Counted from the first letter of the stretch, positions 25,646-35,003 are shown. The stretch: 64,000 nt of DNA from Cytophagales bacterium Alg240-R148 (GCA_900537185.1 LS999831.1:248001-312000), one strand, 5' to 3'. Numbers and translations are program-made. Notes: generated from the sequence alone by a model not told the origin.

Positions 25646-27136
25646 ATGATCAAAGAACTAAGAATTACCAATTCCCTAACAGGTCAGAAAGAAACCTTTG
25701 AACCACTGGCTCCGCCCTTTGTTGGAATGTATGTCTGCGGCCCCACAGTTTATAGCGATGTTCATTTAGGTAATGTAAGAACCTTTTTAAGTTTTGACGT
25801 GGTGTATAGGTACTTGCTTTTTCTTGGATACAAAGTGCGGTATGTGCGCAACATTACTGACGTAGGGCATTTGGTCAATGACGCAGACGAAGGGGAGGAT
25901 AAAATAGCAAAGAAGGCCAAACTTGACAACCTAGAACCAATGGAGGTCGTTCAAAAATACAGCAATGGTTTCCACGATGTATTAAGAACGTTTAACATCA
26001 TTCCACCAAGCATTGAACCATCTGCCACTGGCCATATTGTGGAACAAATAGACTTGGTTCAAAAGCTTTTGGACAGCGGATATGCCTATGAAGTAAATGG
26101 CTCTGTTTATTTTGACGTGAGCAAATACAACACCGACCATGATTATGGAATTTTATCTGGCAGAAAAATCGAAGAGCTCATGGACAGCGGTAGGGATTTA
26201 GATGCGCAAGATGAAAAGAAAAATAAAATTGATTTTGCGATATGGAAAAAGGCCCTTCCAACCCATATCATGAGGTGGAAATCCCCTTGGGGAGAAGGCT
26301 TTCCTGGCTGGCATTTGGAATGTACTGTTATGAGTACCAAGTACCTAGGAGAGCAATTTGACATACATGGCGGTGGCATGGATTTAAAGTTTCCACACCA
26401 CGAATGCGAGATAGCACAATCAGTAGGTTCAACGGGAAAACCTCCTGTTAAATATTGGATGCACACCAACATGCTCACTGTAAACGGGCAGAAAATGAGT
26501 AAGTCACTCGACAACTCGTTTTTGCCACAAGAACTATTTGAAGGCAAACACGACTTGCTGGAAAGGGCTTATAGCCCTATGACTGTTCGTTTTTTTATGT
26601 TGCAATCACATTATTCTTCCACTTTGGATTTTTCTAATGATGCACTTACTGCGGCATCTAAAGGATACAAGAAACTGATCAATGGGCTCAGGATTGTTAA
26701 AAACCTAAGTTATGAAGGCAACTCAGAAGTAGAAGAAAACAGCAAACAAATTGATCAAATCAACAAGTTGATTGACAATTGTCACAGCGCCATGAACGAC
26801 GATATCAATACTGCCTTGACAATAGGACATTTGTTCAATTTAGTAAAGAAAATTAATTCCATTCAAACCAAACAATTGTCTGTGGCAGAGCTGGGAGAGG
26901 CCTGTTTCAAAAATCTAAAATCGACTTTTGTTAGTTTTGTAGAAGATGTTTTGGGCCTCCAAGAAGAAAAACTAGAAGAACAAGAAGGTTTGTTGTCTGC
27001 TTTAATTGAACTTTACCAAGATGCGAAATTCAATAAGGACTACGAAAAAGTGGACAAAATAAGAGGCGCTTTAAAAGCACAAGGAATAATACTAAAAGAC
27101 ATGAAAACCGGAATAGATTGGGCTTATGAAGAATAA
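25646..27136 (+). CDS. cysS: Cysteinyl-tRNA synthetase
   Basis: 496 residues, class I synthetase charging tRNA-Cys. The signature MYVCGPTVYSDVHLGNVR contains the zinc Cys and the HIGH-like HLGN. CNxxDVG appears here as NITDVGHL, further zinc ligands lie in GWHLECTVM and HHECEIAQS, and the KMSKS loop is GQKMSKSLDN. The C-terminal anticodon-binding DALR-like region is complete. Its end overlaps the next gene by 11 nt, giving tight coupling with the glutaminyl cyclase gene. It diverges from rimP across a 173-bp gap. Confidence 0.96.
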   Translation: MIKELRITNSLTGQKETFEPLAPPFVGMYVCGPTVYSDVHLGNVRTFLSFDVVYRYLLFLGYKVRYVRNITDVGHLVNDADEGEDKIAKKAKLDNLEPMEVVQKYSNGFHDVLRTFNIIPPSIEPSATGHIVEQIDLVQKLLDSGYAYEVNGSVYFDVSKYNTDHDYGILSGRKIEELMDSGRDLDAQDEKKNKIDFAIWKKALPTHIMRWKSPWGEGFPGWHLECTVMSTKYLGEQFDIHGGGMDLKFPHHECEIAQSVGSTGKPPVKYWMHTNMLTVNGQKMSKSLDNSFLPQELFEGKHDLLERAYSPMTVRFFMLQSHYSSTLDFSNDALTAASKGYKKLINGLRIVKNLSYEGNSEVEENSKQIDQINKLIDNCHSAMNDDINTALTIGHLFNLVKKINSIQTKQLSVAELGEACFKNLKSTFVSFVEDVLGLQEEKLEEQEGLLSALIELYQDAKFNKDYEKVDKIRGALKAQGIILKDMKTGIDWAYEE

Positions 27137-28124
27137 TAAAATCATTTTTATACTACTCGCAAGTTGTGCTATTTGGATGTCTTGCGGTAATGACAAAGAA
27201 AAAGCAACCAGCAAACCACCCAAAGTAGAAGAAAAAGCTTGGGTTAAAGCACCATCGTTTTCTTCAGATTCTGCCTATGCGTATATCCAGGCGCAAGTAG
27301 CTTTTGGCCCAAGAGTCCCAGGTACCCAAGCACATAAAGATGCCGGGGATTTTTTAGTTGGCACATTAAAAAGTTATGGCGCAAAAGTAACCGAGCAAGA
27401 ATTTGATGCAAAAACTTTCGACGGAGTAGAGCTGAGGCTAAGAAATATATTTGCTTCATTTTATCCCGAAAAGAAAAAAAGAATACTTATAGCAGCCCAT
27501 TGGGACACTAGGCCTTTCGCAGACAAAGACACCGAACGGAAAAACTTCCCAATCGAAGGTGCGAACGATGGCGGAAGTGGAGTTGGGGTAGCCTTAGAAT
27601 TTGCTAGGCTGTTGGAACGAGAAGCTCCTGCCAACGTAGGGGTAGATATTGTGTTTTTTGATGGAGAAGATTGGGGAGAATTGAACGACGGACCTCGTAC
27701 CCAACCTATTGACTACGAATCATGGTGGTGTTTGGGCTCGCAGTATTGGAGCCAAAACAAAGGGGGCTACAGCGCCTATTACGGCATACTACTGGACATG
27801 GTAGGCAGTGGCAAGGCACAATTTAATATTGAGGAAACTTCTAATAAATATGCACCTAAGGTTGTAGAGCGCGTTTGGAGCACAGGCCAAAAACTGGGCT
27901 ATGGTCAATATTTCATCAACCGTGTACAACCTGCCATTTTGGATGACCATGTTTTTGTAAATGAAAAAGCAAGAATCCCAATGATTGATATTGTCCATTA
28001 CGACAACGAGAGTGGCTATTTTGGCGACTTCCACCACACCCATCAAGACAACATGGACATCATTGATAAGAACACATTAAAAGCGGTTGGCCAAACCATA
28101 GTCCAAGTAATTTGGAACGAATAA
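27126..28124 (+). CDS. Glutaminyl-peptide cyclotransferase-like M28 lipoprotein
   Basis: 332 residues with a lipoprotein signal (WMSC lipobox, Cys at about 20). The M28-type fold carries AHWDTRPFAD, GANDGGSGVG (Asp ligand), FFDGEDWGE (Glu ligand) and FHHTHQDNMD (His ligand). The arrangement, with WWCLGSQYW and the final IIDKN motif, closely follows the Porphyromonas gingivalis type II glutaminyl cyclase as I recall it. That enzyme turns N-terminal Gln of exported proteins into pyroglutamate. It is expected to be membrane-anchored and facing the periplasm. It overlaps cysS by 11 nt and ends at a strong terminator. An M28 aminopeptidase is the alternative. Confidence 0.85.
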   Translation: MKNNKIIFILLASCAIWMSCGNDKEKATSKPPKVEEKAWVKAPSFSSDSAYAYIQAQVAFGPRVPGTQAHKDAGDFLVGTLKSYGAKVTEQEFDAKTFDGVELRLRNIFASFYPEKKKRILIAAHWDTRPFADKDTERKNFPIEGANDGGSGVGVALEFARLLEREAPANVGVDIVFFDGEDWGELNDGPRTQPIDYESWWCLGSQYWSQNKGGYSAYYGILLDMVGSGKAQFNIEETSNKYAPKVVERVWSTGQKLGYGQYFINRVQPAILDDHVFVNEKARIPMIDIVHYDNESGYFGDFHHTHQDNMDIIDKNTLKAVGQTIVQVIWNE

Positions 28125-28145
28125 AAAAGACTGCATAACAAATAC

Positions 28146-28183
28146 AAAAAAAGGGCCTGTAAGTAAATTACATGCCCTTTTTT
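28146..28183. terminator. Bidirectional terminator between the glutaminyl cyclase and antiporter genes
   Basis: Long hairpin: AAAAAAGGGC pairs with GCCCTTTTTT, and an inner TGTAA/TTACA stem closes a 5-nt loop. A-tract and T-tract on the two sides suit both convergent genes. Confidence 0.87.
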
Positions 28184-28210
28184 GGTTCTCTATATATTCC
28201 AGTGCTTTTA

Positions 28211-29674
28211 TCAAGCAAAGGCAAAGAATATAATCCAAGTTAAAATGTACAAAGGCAACAAAAATGGAATTGAAAAACGAATGATGTACCCAAAGAAAGA
28301 AGGCATCTTAATTCCTACCTCTTCCGCTATTGATTTCACCATGAAGTTAGGTCCATTGCCTATATAAGTAAAAGCTCCAAAGAACACCGCTGCAACAGAT
28401 ATTGCTGTCAGGCTTAAGATGGAATTTGAAAAAGTACCCCCCTCCGAAAATGCTACGACATCAGACATATTCGAAATGGACCCTCCTTGTGCAGCCAAGG
28501 CCGCCGTTAAGAAATTCAAATAAGTTGGTGCATTGTCCAAAAATCCTGATAACATACCAGTTCCCCAGTACAAAGTGTTCGGGTTGATCATTTTTGCCCC
28601 TTCGGGAGAAGAAGCAAAATTACTTACCAACTCCAATGCTGGCATCATGGTACCAAATATTCCTACAAAAATAAAGGCCACTTCTCTAATAGGTTCAAAG
28701 CTAAATTGATTCTCCTTTATTACTTCTTTATTGGCCAGTTTATAAGACAAGAAAGCAACCGTTAACATGATAATTTCTCTTAAAAAAGAAAATTTCTGGC
28801 CGTGGAAATTAATGGCCGGCACCCAGTCAATTACATTTGGATCCAGAAAAACGGCTCCAATAACCAAAGCAAGCCAAACAAAATTAACGCCTCCTTTTAA
28901 ACTAATTTTATTGCTGAATTCTGTATTAACATCATCAAACAATGCATTGCCCTTGTTTTTTTTATCGAAAAAATAAAAAATTATGGCGAGCATAATTAGC
29001 GCGAACGACCACGGAACAAAGTTGTGGGTGAGCGTCCAGAAAAAAGGCACTCCTTTTAAAAAACCTAGAAACAAGGGTGGGTCACCAATTGGTGTTAAAG
29101 ACCCACCGACGTTGCTAACCATAAAAATAAAAAATATGATATGGTAAGGTCTTATCCTTGTTTTGTTCAGTCTTATAAAAGGCCGAATTAACAACATAGA
29201 GGCTCCGGTTGTACCAATCAAGTTGGCCAGTACCGCTCCTATTAACAAAAGTGCTACATTTATAGAAGGGGTCGCCTTTTTATCTACATTAATCATAATT
29301 CCACCCGAAGCAATGTACAAGGCTGCCAAGAGCGCAATAAACTGCATATACTCTGCAAGAGCATGTACTGGATGGTGGGTGTCGTGTAATCCGAATATGT
29401 AATAACCCACTACCAAAGCCGCCAAGGCTACTGCTACAGCAGGGTAATTTTTATGCCAAAAATGTTCGTAAAATAAGGGCCCTGTTGCGATCATCACAAG
29501 CAAGGTTACAAAAGGAATGATGCTCCAAATTGGAATTTCATGTTGGGCTTCTTCCGCACCTGCTCCGGCCTCCATTATAATGGTAGACGATTCTGGAGAT
29601 AAGGCGGTCTCGGCAAATGCTATTCCGAAAAAACCTATAATAATAACTACAATTAATAAAAAAACCTTTTTCAC
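28211..29674 (-). CDS. nhaD: NhaD-type sodium:proton antiporter
   Basis: 487 residues, about twelve transmembrane segments after a signal-like first helix and a short acidic periplasmic stretch (EAGAGAEEAQHE). Ion-transporter-superfamily motifs are clear: LIGTTGASMLLIRPF, SNVGGSLTPIGDPPLFLGFLKG, and the mirrored FLDNAPTYLNF and TYIGNGPNFMVK. These repeat-like GDP/NGP sites are diagnostic for NhaD/ArsB-related carriers. It probably extrudes Na+ or Li+ in exchange for H+. It is a single-gene unit ending at a shared terminator. A citrate-type substrate is a less likely alternative. Confidence 0.86.
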   Translation of the reverse strand: MKKVFLLIVVIIIGFFGIAFAETALSPESSTIIMEAGAGAEEAQHEIPIWSIIPFVTLLVMIATGPLFYEHFWHKNYPAVAVALAALVVGYYIFGLHDTHHPVHALAEYMQFIALLAALYIASGGIMINVDKKATPSINVALLLIGAVLANLIGTTGASMLLIRPFIRLNKTRIRPYHIIFFIFMVSNVGGSLTPIGDPPLFLGFLKGVPFFWTLTHNFVPWSFALIMLAIIFYFFDKKNKGNALFDDVNTEFSNKISLKGGVNFVWLALVIGAVFLDPNVIDWVPAINFHGQKFSFLREIIMLTVAFLSYKLANKEVIKENQFSFEPIREVAFIFVGIFGTMMPALELVSNFASSPEGAKMINPNTLYWGTGMLSGFLDNAPTYLNFLTAALAAQGGSISNMSDVVAFSEGGTFSNSILSLTAISVAAVFFGAFTYIGNGPNFMVKSIAEEVGIKMPSFFGYIIRFSIPFLLPLYILTWIIFFAFA

Positions 29675-29779
29675 ACACAGATAATTTTCACCCTAAATCT
29701 AAATGAACATTGAATCGCAAACAAATTTATTGATTTAAAAATTTATTAATAATTTTCTGACTTGCTGATTTGCAACCTT

Positions 29780-30841
29780 TTATCGGCCAATTATTGTTCC
29801 AGCAATTGAATCGCTTTCTGCACCGGTTATTCTGCGGTCAACATTAATTTCATTTCTTATTTTTAACAAACCCAAAAAGCCAAATATTATTGCTTCCTTG
29901 AAATCTATAATTTCTTGGTCTGGAACAAGTAACGAAAGTCCTTCCTTAAGTTGTTTTTGAATTTCACTTATTAAAAAGTGGTTGTGGCTCCCTCCTCCAG
30001 TAACTAAAACCACACCGTTATTAATATGGCCATTTAAAGCCTGTACAATTTGAGTGGCAATGTGGGCTACCAAAGTGTGCAATTGTTCCGACAAACCTAT
30101 TTGCTTATTTATCTTAGAGAAAAAAAACTTGGACACCTCTTCCAAGCCCAAAGACTTTGGCAAAGGATTGTTATAATAGCTGAATCCCTCCAATTCTTGG
30201 AGCAGTGTAGCAGACAAACTTCCTTCTTTCGCTTTTGCCCCGCCCGCATCGTATTCCATACCGTACAGCGAGCACGCGTAGTTGAGCAGCATATTGGCAG
30301 GACATATATCATATGCAAAAAACTGGTTGTTATTTTGCACGGTGACATTGGCTATCCCGCCAAGGTTAAGGCAGCCAGCATAACTTGAAAACAATTGTTG
30401 GTCCCCAACAGGCACCAACGGCGCCCCTTGCCCACCCTTTAAAACGTCCAAAGTTCTAAAATCATTGACAATGGGTACCCCTGTTATTTGATGTAAGACA
30501 ACGGCATTCCCAATTTGTAGGGTCAGCCCTTTGTTTGGCTGATGGAATACGGTGTGCCCATGGCATGCAATCGCATCTATTCCGTTCAAGTGTTCCTTGA
30601 AAAACTCCATAATTTTATTTCCAACCCAATGCCCCCAGTCCAAATCCAACTCGGTTAAGGCCTCGCCGTCTAATTCTACTGCTACTTTCAATCTTTTTTG
30701 CAAATCCGAACTATAAGGTACTGTTTTGCATCGTATTGTATGGAAACTCCATTTCCCTTGCACCAGTCGATATCTGCACAAAGCCATATCCAATCCATCC
30801 AAGGAAGTTCCAGACATCAGTCCCAATATTGTATAGTTCAT
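29780..30841 (-). CDS. anmK: Anhydro-N-acetylmuramic acid kinase
   Basis: 353 residues. Phosphorylates and opens 1,6-anhydro-MurNAc during peptidoglycan recycling. The ATP-binding motif GLMSGTSLDGLDMAL is at the N-terminus; then come CHGHTVFHQP, the conserved catalytic-region Asp in VNDFRTLDV, CLNLGGIANVT and VLVTGGGSHNHFL. It is divergent from coaX across 75 bp. Other recycling genes are not adjacent. Confidence 0.94.
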   Translation of the reverse strand: MNYTILGLMSGTSLDGLDMALCRYRLVQGKWSFHTIRCKTVPYSSDLQKRLKVAVELDGEALTELDLDWGHWVGNKIMEFFKEHLNGIDAIACHGHTVFHQPNKGLTLQIGNAVVLHQITGVPIVNDFRTLDVLKGGQGAPLVPVGDQQLFSSYAGCLNLGGIANVTVQNNNQFFAYDICPANMLLNYACSLYGMEYDAGGAKAKEGSLSATLLQELEGFSYYNNPLPKSLGLEEVSKFFFSKINKQIGLSEQLHTLVAHIATQIVQALNGHINNGVVLVTGGGSHNHFLISEIQKQLKEGLSLLVPDQEIIDFKEAIIFGFLGLLKIRNEINVDRRITGAESDSIAGTIIGR

Positions 30842-30916
30842 ACTTTGCTCTTACTTTATTTTGAATGAAATTTATACAATCTTTACAAAACCAAACCCAT
30901 ATAACCCAATATTTAT

Positions 30917-31633
30917 ATGAATCTAGTTGTTGACATTGGAAACACATTTGTAAAGGCTGCCATTTTTAACCATAAAAATGAAAGGATTGAGAAATTCCAA
31001 CTGAACCACCAGGACTTACCTGCATTTTGTGCCGACCACCAAAACGCAAACAATTGGATTATTAGCTCAGTTAAAACCAAAACAGACAACTTAGTCGATA
31101 AATTTAACAACTGGGGGTTGGTGCTTGCTGCAAATACGCCCCTCCCTTTTAATTCAAAATACGCAACACCTGCAACTATTGGCTTGGATCGGTTGGCTGC
31201 GGTAGCTGGTGGTCTTCAATTTTTAACCAGTAAAAAACAAGCCCTGTTGTGTATTGATATTGGAACCTGCATTACATATGAAGCAATGGACGCCAACAGA
31301 AATTACCTGGGAGGTAGTATTTCACCAGGTGAAACACTCCGGATTCAGTCGATGCATAATTTTACGGAAAACTTACCGTTGTTAGAAAAGATCGGCACTC
31401 CTCCGCTTATTGGTGACAGTACCCAAACATGCATGCAAAGTGGGGTTTATCACGGAATAATGGCAGAAATTAAAGAAATCATTAGAATGTATGAGAGTAA
31501 ATTCGCACATTTGCAGATTATTATATGTGGAGGAGGGTCTGAAAAGTATTATTTGAAACAAAATAATGTTTTAAAAGTACCTGATCTGGTACTTTATGGA
31601 CTGAACGGAATATTAAAGCACAATGTTAGGTAA
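30917..31633 (+). CDS. coaX: Type III pantothenate kinase
   Basis: 238 residues. Catalyses the first step of coenzyme A synthesis. Family motifs are present in order: LVVDIGNTFVKAAIF, SSVKTKTD, PATIGLDRLAAVAGG with the catalytic Asp, and CIDIGTCITYEAMD; IGGGSEK-like ICGGGSEKYY closes the fold. It lies first in an envelope gene cluster and overlaps the next ORF by 11 nt, an arrangement that I recall in other Bacteroidetes. The start is the only good ATG near the family N-terminus. Confidence 0.94.
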   Translation: MNLVVDIGNTFVKAAIFNHKNERIEKFQLNHQDLPAFCADHQNANNWIISSVKTKTDNLVDKFNNWGLVLAANTPLPFNSKYATPATIGLDRLAAVAGGLQFLTSKKQALLCIDIGTCITYEAMDANRNYLGGSISPGETLRIQSMHNFTENLPLLEKIGTPPLIGDSTQTCMQSGVYHGIMAEIKEIIRMYESKFAHLQIIICGGGSEKYYLKQNNVLKVPDLVLYGLNGILKHNVR

Positions 31634-32888
31634 GAAAATTTTTTTTATGCTGCTTATGGTTGCCATTAGCGGTAACGTAATAGGCCAAGATGCCAACTCT
31701 TTATTTTCGAAATTAGGAGTTGGACAACCAATAAATCCTGCCCATTCTCATCAATTTGGTATGGGCGGTGTAGGGCTCAGCAATTCAGATTTGCGCTACA
31801 TCAATTTGCAAAACCCCGCATTATTAACCTACAATTCCATTTACACCTTCAGTGCCGGAATGAGGGGCGAAAACAGAACAATTAAAACTAAAAATGCTTC
31901 TGAAAATGATGTGAAAATGAACTTGGCTTATTTGGCCTTTGCATTTCCCATCAAACCTGGCAAGTGGACATCGGCTTTGAGCATTTCTCCATACAGCCTT
32001 AAAAATTATGAGTTTACTTATACCACAGACATTGTAGGGCACCCAGGCCAATCAACAGTAAATGAAAAAGGCAAAGGAAGCATCAACCAATTGACCTGGA
32101 GCAACGGATTCAATGTATTTAAAAATTTCAATCTTGGGATAAAAGCATCGGTTATGTTCAGCGCCATTACTTCTGAATATAAAAACGCTGTTGTAGACCC
32201 GGATATTATTGCAGTTTATGCACCTAGTGTTATTAGCAAAGAAGCATATAGTGGAGTTGTTTTTGGCGGTGGGTTTTCCTACAGAATCCCATTGAAAGAC
32301 AAATTAGATTTGAATATTGGTGGTATATATGATTTTAAGAAAGATCTAAAAACTACCGTCACAAGAACTTTTGAATTACAAGATGCTGGATCTGGCTCAA
32401 CCATTGATGTAGATTCACTGGCCGTATACGACAGCAGAACAGGAATTCCTTCCAATTATGGGTTTGGCGTATCGATTGGCAAGCCATTCAATTGGACGGC
32501 TGGAATTGATTTCAAAGTATCCAATTGGTCTGAATATTACAACATTGATGGGGAATCAGAAAACATCAACAACAGTTGGTCTTTGGCCCTTGGCGGGGAG
32601 TTCACACCAGATAATGGCTCTACAGACAACTACCTTTCGCGGGTTACTTACAGGCTTGGAGCACGTTACGAGAAGACACCATACAATGTTGAAAACAGTG
32701 TTGTTAATGATTTTGGCATAAATTTTGGTGTTTCATTACCAGCAGGAATTTCAAGTATTGATATTTCAGGACAAATAGGAAAAAGAGGTAATTTGAATGC
32801 GCATTTATTCCATGAAAATTACTTTAAATTTATTTTAGGTATAACGTTTAACGACAGAAGATGGTTTGTTAAACGAAAATTTGATTAA
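31623..32888 (+). CDS. Outer-membrane beta-barrel protein, FadL/PorV-like
   Basis: 421 residues. Signal peptide MLGKKIFFMLLMVAISGNVIG, probable cleavage before QDANS. The N-terminus LGVGQPINPAHSHQFGMGGVGLSNSD, spread over residues about 31-56, resembles the plug region of small OM transport barrels. The rest alternates amphipathic strands and ends with FILGITFNDRRWFVKRKFD; the strand-like end is typical of a barrel. Many Bacteroidetes carry such a gene between coaX and a TPR/lptC pair. Transported substrate or role (lipid, hydrophobic compound, or T9SS shuttle) is unknown. Confidence 0.75.
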   Translation: MLGKKIFFMLLMVAISGNVIGQDANSLFSKLGVGQPINPAHSHQFGMGGVGLSNSDLRYINLQNPALLTYNSIYTFSAGMRGENRTIKTKNASENDVKMNLAYLAFAFPIKPGKWTSALSISPYSLKNYEFTYTTDIVGHPGQSTVNEKGKGSINQLTWSNGFNVFKNFNLGIKASVMFSAITSEYKNAVVDPDIIAVYAPSVISKEAYSGVVFGGGFSYRIPLKDKLDLNIGGIYDFKKDLKTTVTRTFELQDAGSGSTIDVDSLAVYDSRTGIPSNYGFGVSIGKPFNWTAGIDFKVSNWSEYYNIDGESENINNSWSLALGGEFTPDNGSTDNYLSRVTYRLGARYEKTPYNVENSVVNDFGINFGVSLPAGISSIDISGQIGKRGNLNAHLFHENYFKFILGITFNDRRWFVKRKFD

Positions 32889-32901
32889 AATACGAGTTAT
32901 T

Positions 32902-34230
32902 ATGAAGTTGAAAGTTGTATTAGGATTTGTTGCAGTTACAGGGTTTATCTTTTCATCAATGTCCGCCAGTGCTCAGTGCAAGGGTTGGAATTGGCCAGAG
33001 GACAAAGCCGCTGCGGAAGAAAAAAATGTATTGTTAACTGACGATACCAAGGCAAAACAATGGAGAAAAGCTGTACCATCTTTTCAATGGTTGTATACTA
33101 CAGCACCAAAGTTGAACACCTCTATCTACCAAAGAGGAGAGAAGATTTATGACAATCTTGCAAAAGTTGAAAAGGACCCGGTAAGAAAACAAGAATTAGT
33201 TGATTCTTTGTTGTGGATTTACGACCAACGAATTGCTAATTGTGGACAAGAAGGGAAAGTATTGGATAAAAAGACATTTGCAGCCTATAAATACTACATC
33301 AAATCATCCGACACAGCTAAAACTCGCGTGTTGTACAATTTATTTGAGAAAACGGTCAAAATGAATGGCAACAGCATGAGCATCAACAATGCTAGAGGGT
33401 ACATGTATGTAGCAGCTTTTGGTTCTACAAAATTAAAAATGTACGGCCAAGAAGGAATTTTGGAAAGATACGACGTGCTTTCTGATATTATAGCACACAA
33501 CATTGCCAATGGTTCAGAAAAGTACAAGTCCAAATGGGAAGATACCCAAAAGGTTGCAGATGGTATTTTACACCAAGTAGTGAAGTTGGATGACTGTGAG
33601 AAAGTTAAAAAAACGTTTGGAGAAAGATTTACTGCTGAGCCAGACAACGCCAAAGTAAACAAATGGGTATTCACTTACTTATTAGCTAACAAGTGTACAA
33701 GCGACCCAATGTGGGTGGAAGCAGCACAAAGAATAGTAAAAACTAACCCAGACAAAAAACTATACGAAGTATTGGGCAACAAAGCCTTACAAGAAGGAGA
33801 TTATGCTACTGCAGAAGAATATTTAAACAAAGGGTTGGCTATGTCGGAAGACGATGCATCTAAAGCCAACTTCCACAAACTACTTGGGCATTTAGCTTTG
33901 AAAAAAGGAAGTAAGTCAACTGCTCGAGCAGAATACAGAAAAGCATTGAGCTTAAATCCTTCTGAAAATTCTTTGCACACTAAAATTGGCAACCTATACT
34001 ACAATTCTTACAATACGTGTAAAAAAGGAGAAGACAAAGTATTGGACCGATTGGTATTTATTGCCGCATACGATGAATACAAAAAAGCTGGAAACTCTTC
34101 CATGATGGCAAAAATGAAAGAACAATTTCCATCTGTTGAAGAAATGTTCCAAAGAAACTATTCTAAAGGTGAATCTAAAACTTTAGGGTGTTGGATCAAC
34201 ACTACAGTTGTATTGGACACAAGAGATTAA
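32902..34230 (+). CDS. Periplasmic TPR-repeat protein
   Basis: 442 residues from the ATG at 32902, which begins a proper signal peptide (MKLKVVLGFVAVTGFIFSSM, cut ASA|QCKG); the earlier ATG at 32866 adds 12 residues and overlaps the previous gene. The mature protein is helical. Clear TPR units occur near the C-terminus (LYEVLGNKALQEGDYATAEE, HKLLGHLALKKGSKSTARAE). Several Cys residues (CKGWNW, CGQEG, CEKVK, CTSDP, CKKG, GCWIN) may form disulfides. Likely a protein-interaction scaffold in the periplasm for the OM barrel or LptC neighbours. Ends at a terminator. Confidence 0.8.
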   Translation: MKLKVVLGFVAVTGFIFSSMSASAQCKGWNWPEDKAAAEEKNVLLTDDTKAKQWRKAVPSFQWLYTTAPKLNTSIYQRGEKIYDNLAKVEKDPVRKQELVDSLLWIYDQRIANCGQEGKVLDKKTFAAYKYYIKSSDTAKTRVLYNLFEKTVKMNGNSMSINNARGYMYVAAFGSTKLKMYGQEGILERYDVLSDIIAHNIANGSEKYKSKWEDTQKVADGILHQVVKLDDCEKVKKTFGERFTAEPDNAKVNKWVFTYLLANKCTSDPMWVEAAQRIVKTNPDKKLYEVLGNKALQEGDYATAEEYLNKGLAMSEDDASKANFHKLLGHLALKKGSKSTARAEYRKALSLNPSENSLHTKIGNLYYNSYNTCKKGEDKVLDRLVFIAAYDEYKKAGNSSMMAKMKEQFPSVEEMFQRNYSKGESKTLGCWINTTVVLDTRD

Positions 34231-34247
34231 TTCTAATAAGACATTAC

Positions 34248-34283
34248 AAAAGAGCCATGCTATCAGTAGCAATGGCTCTTTTT
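34248..34283 (+). terminator. Terminator after the TPR gene
   Basis: AAAAGAGCCA (34248-34257) pairs with TGGCTCTTTT, with an inner GCTA/TAGC stem, followed by TTTTTG. It lies 18 nt after the TPR stop and 19 nt before lptC. Confidence 0.85.
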
Positions 34284-34301
34284 GTTTAAACCCAATGCCA
34301 T

Positions 34302-34832
34302 ATGAAACCTTTTCTTGGGATTCTCTTAATCACACTTTTTGCGGCCTGTACCAAGACCAAAAAAATCGATTTCAGTCAGTACGAAGGGCCGATGATGGAA
34401 GCAGAAGATGTCGCTTTTCAGTACAGCGATTCGGCCGTACTAAAAGTTAAAGGAAATGCAAAACTGCGACTTGAATATGAAAATGGGAACCAAGACTTTC
34501 CCAATGGTCTTTACCTTGAGTTCTACAACGATTTAGGGGTCAAAACCTCTTTTTTGCGAGCCAACAATGCCGTCTATTTGGACAAAGAAAAAAAATGGCG
34601 TGCACGAGAAGATGTAGTGGTTTTTAATTTTGAAGAAAATGCCCAACTGAATACAGAAGAATTGTTTTGGTATCCAAAGGATGAAATGATCAAAACAGAA
34701 AAATTTGTTACCATCAAAACAGAAGGAGATGTTTTGTACGGCAGAGGCCTAGAAGCCATGCAAGACATGAGCTCTTATGAAATAAAAAATACCGAGGCAG
34801 AATTTGACATTAAAGAAAACGAAGACTTATGA
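34302..34832 (+). CDS. lptC: LPS export protein LptC (lipoprotein form)
   Basis: 176 residues. LptC receives LPS from the LptB2FG transporter and passes it to LptA across the periplasm. A lipobox ends the signal (LLITLFAAC), and a single beta-jellyroll follows with the typical GPMMEAEDVAFQYSDSAVLKV start, LEYENGNQDFPNGLYLEF and a long strand series. Lipoprotein LptC is usual in Bacteroidetes, unlike the transmembrane form in enterics. Its stop overlaps the ATG of a small membrane protein (ATGA). Confidence 0.85.
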   Translation: MKPFLGILLITLFAACTKTKKIDFSQYEGPMMEAEDVAFQYSDSAVLKVKGNAKLRLEYENGNQDFPNGLYLEFYNDLGVKTSFLRANNAVYLDKEKKWRAREDVVVFNFEENAQLNTEELFWYPKDEMIKTEKFVTIKTEGDVLYGRGLEAMQDMSSYEIKNTEAEFDIKENEDL

Positions 34833-34996
34833 GTTTAAAAATGTCCGTGTTAATTGCAATAGCCACCGCTCTATTTATCATTGGTGTGCAACAAACTATA
34901 ATATACAATAGCTTAGAATATTCTTATGTTTTTTTTACATTTAGTGCTGGAACAGTTTTATATATCAAATACCTAAAACAAAAACGTAAGCGTTAA
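34829..34996 (+). CDS. Small membrane protein, 55 aa, coupled to lptC
   Basis: ATG at 34829 overlaps the lptC stop by 4 nt, and the frame runs to TAA at 34996. MSLKMSVLIAIATALFIIGV forms one helix and YVFFTFSAGTVLYIKYLKQK a second, with a basic tail KQKRKR. Two short hydrophobic helices with a positive C-terminus suggest an inner-membrane protein with its tail in the cytoplasm. The stop-start overlap and the 7-nt gap to the next gene indicate a real operon member. No function is recognised; a helper of LPS export is a guess from position only. Confidence 0.65.
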   Translation: MSLKMSVLIAIATALFIIGVQQTIIYNSLEYSYVFFTFSAGTVLYIKYLKQKRKR

Positions 34997-35003
34997 ACAA
35001 TTA

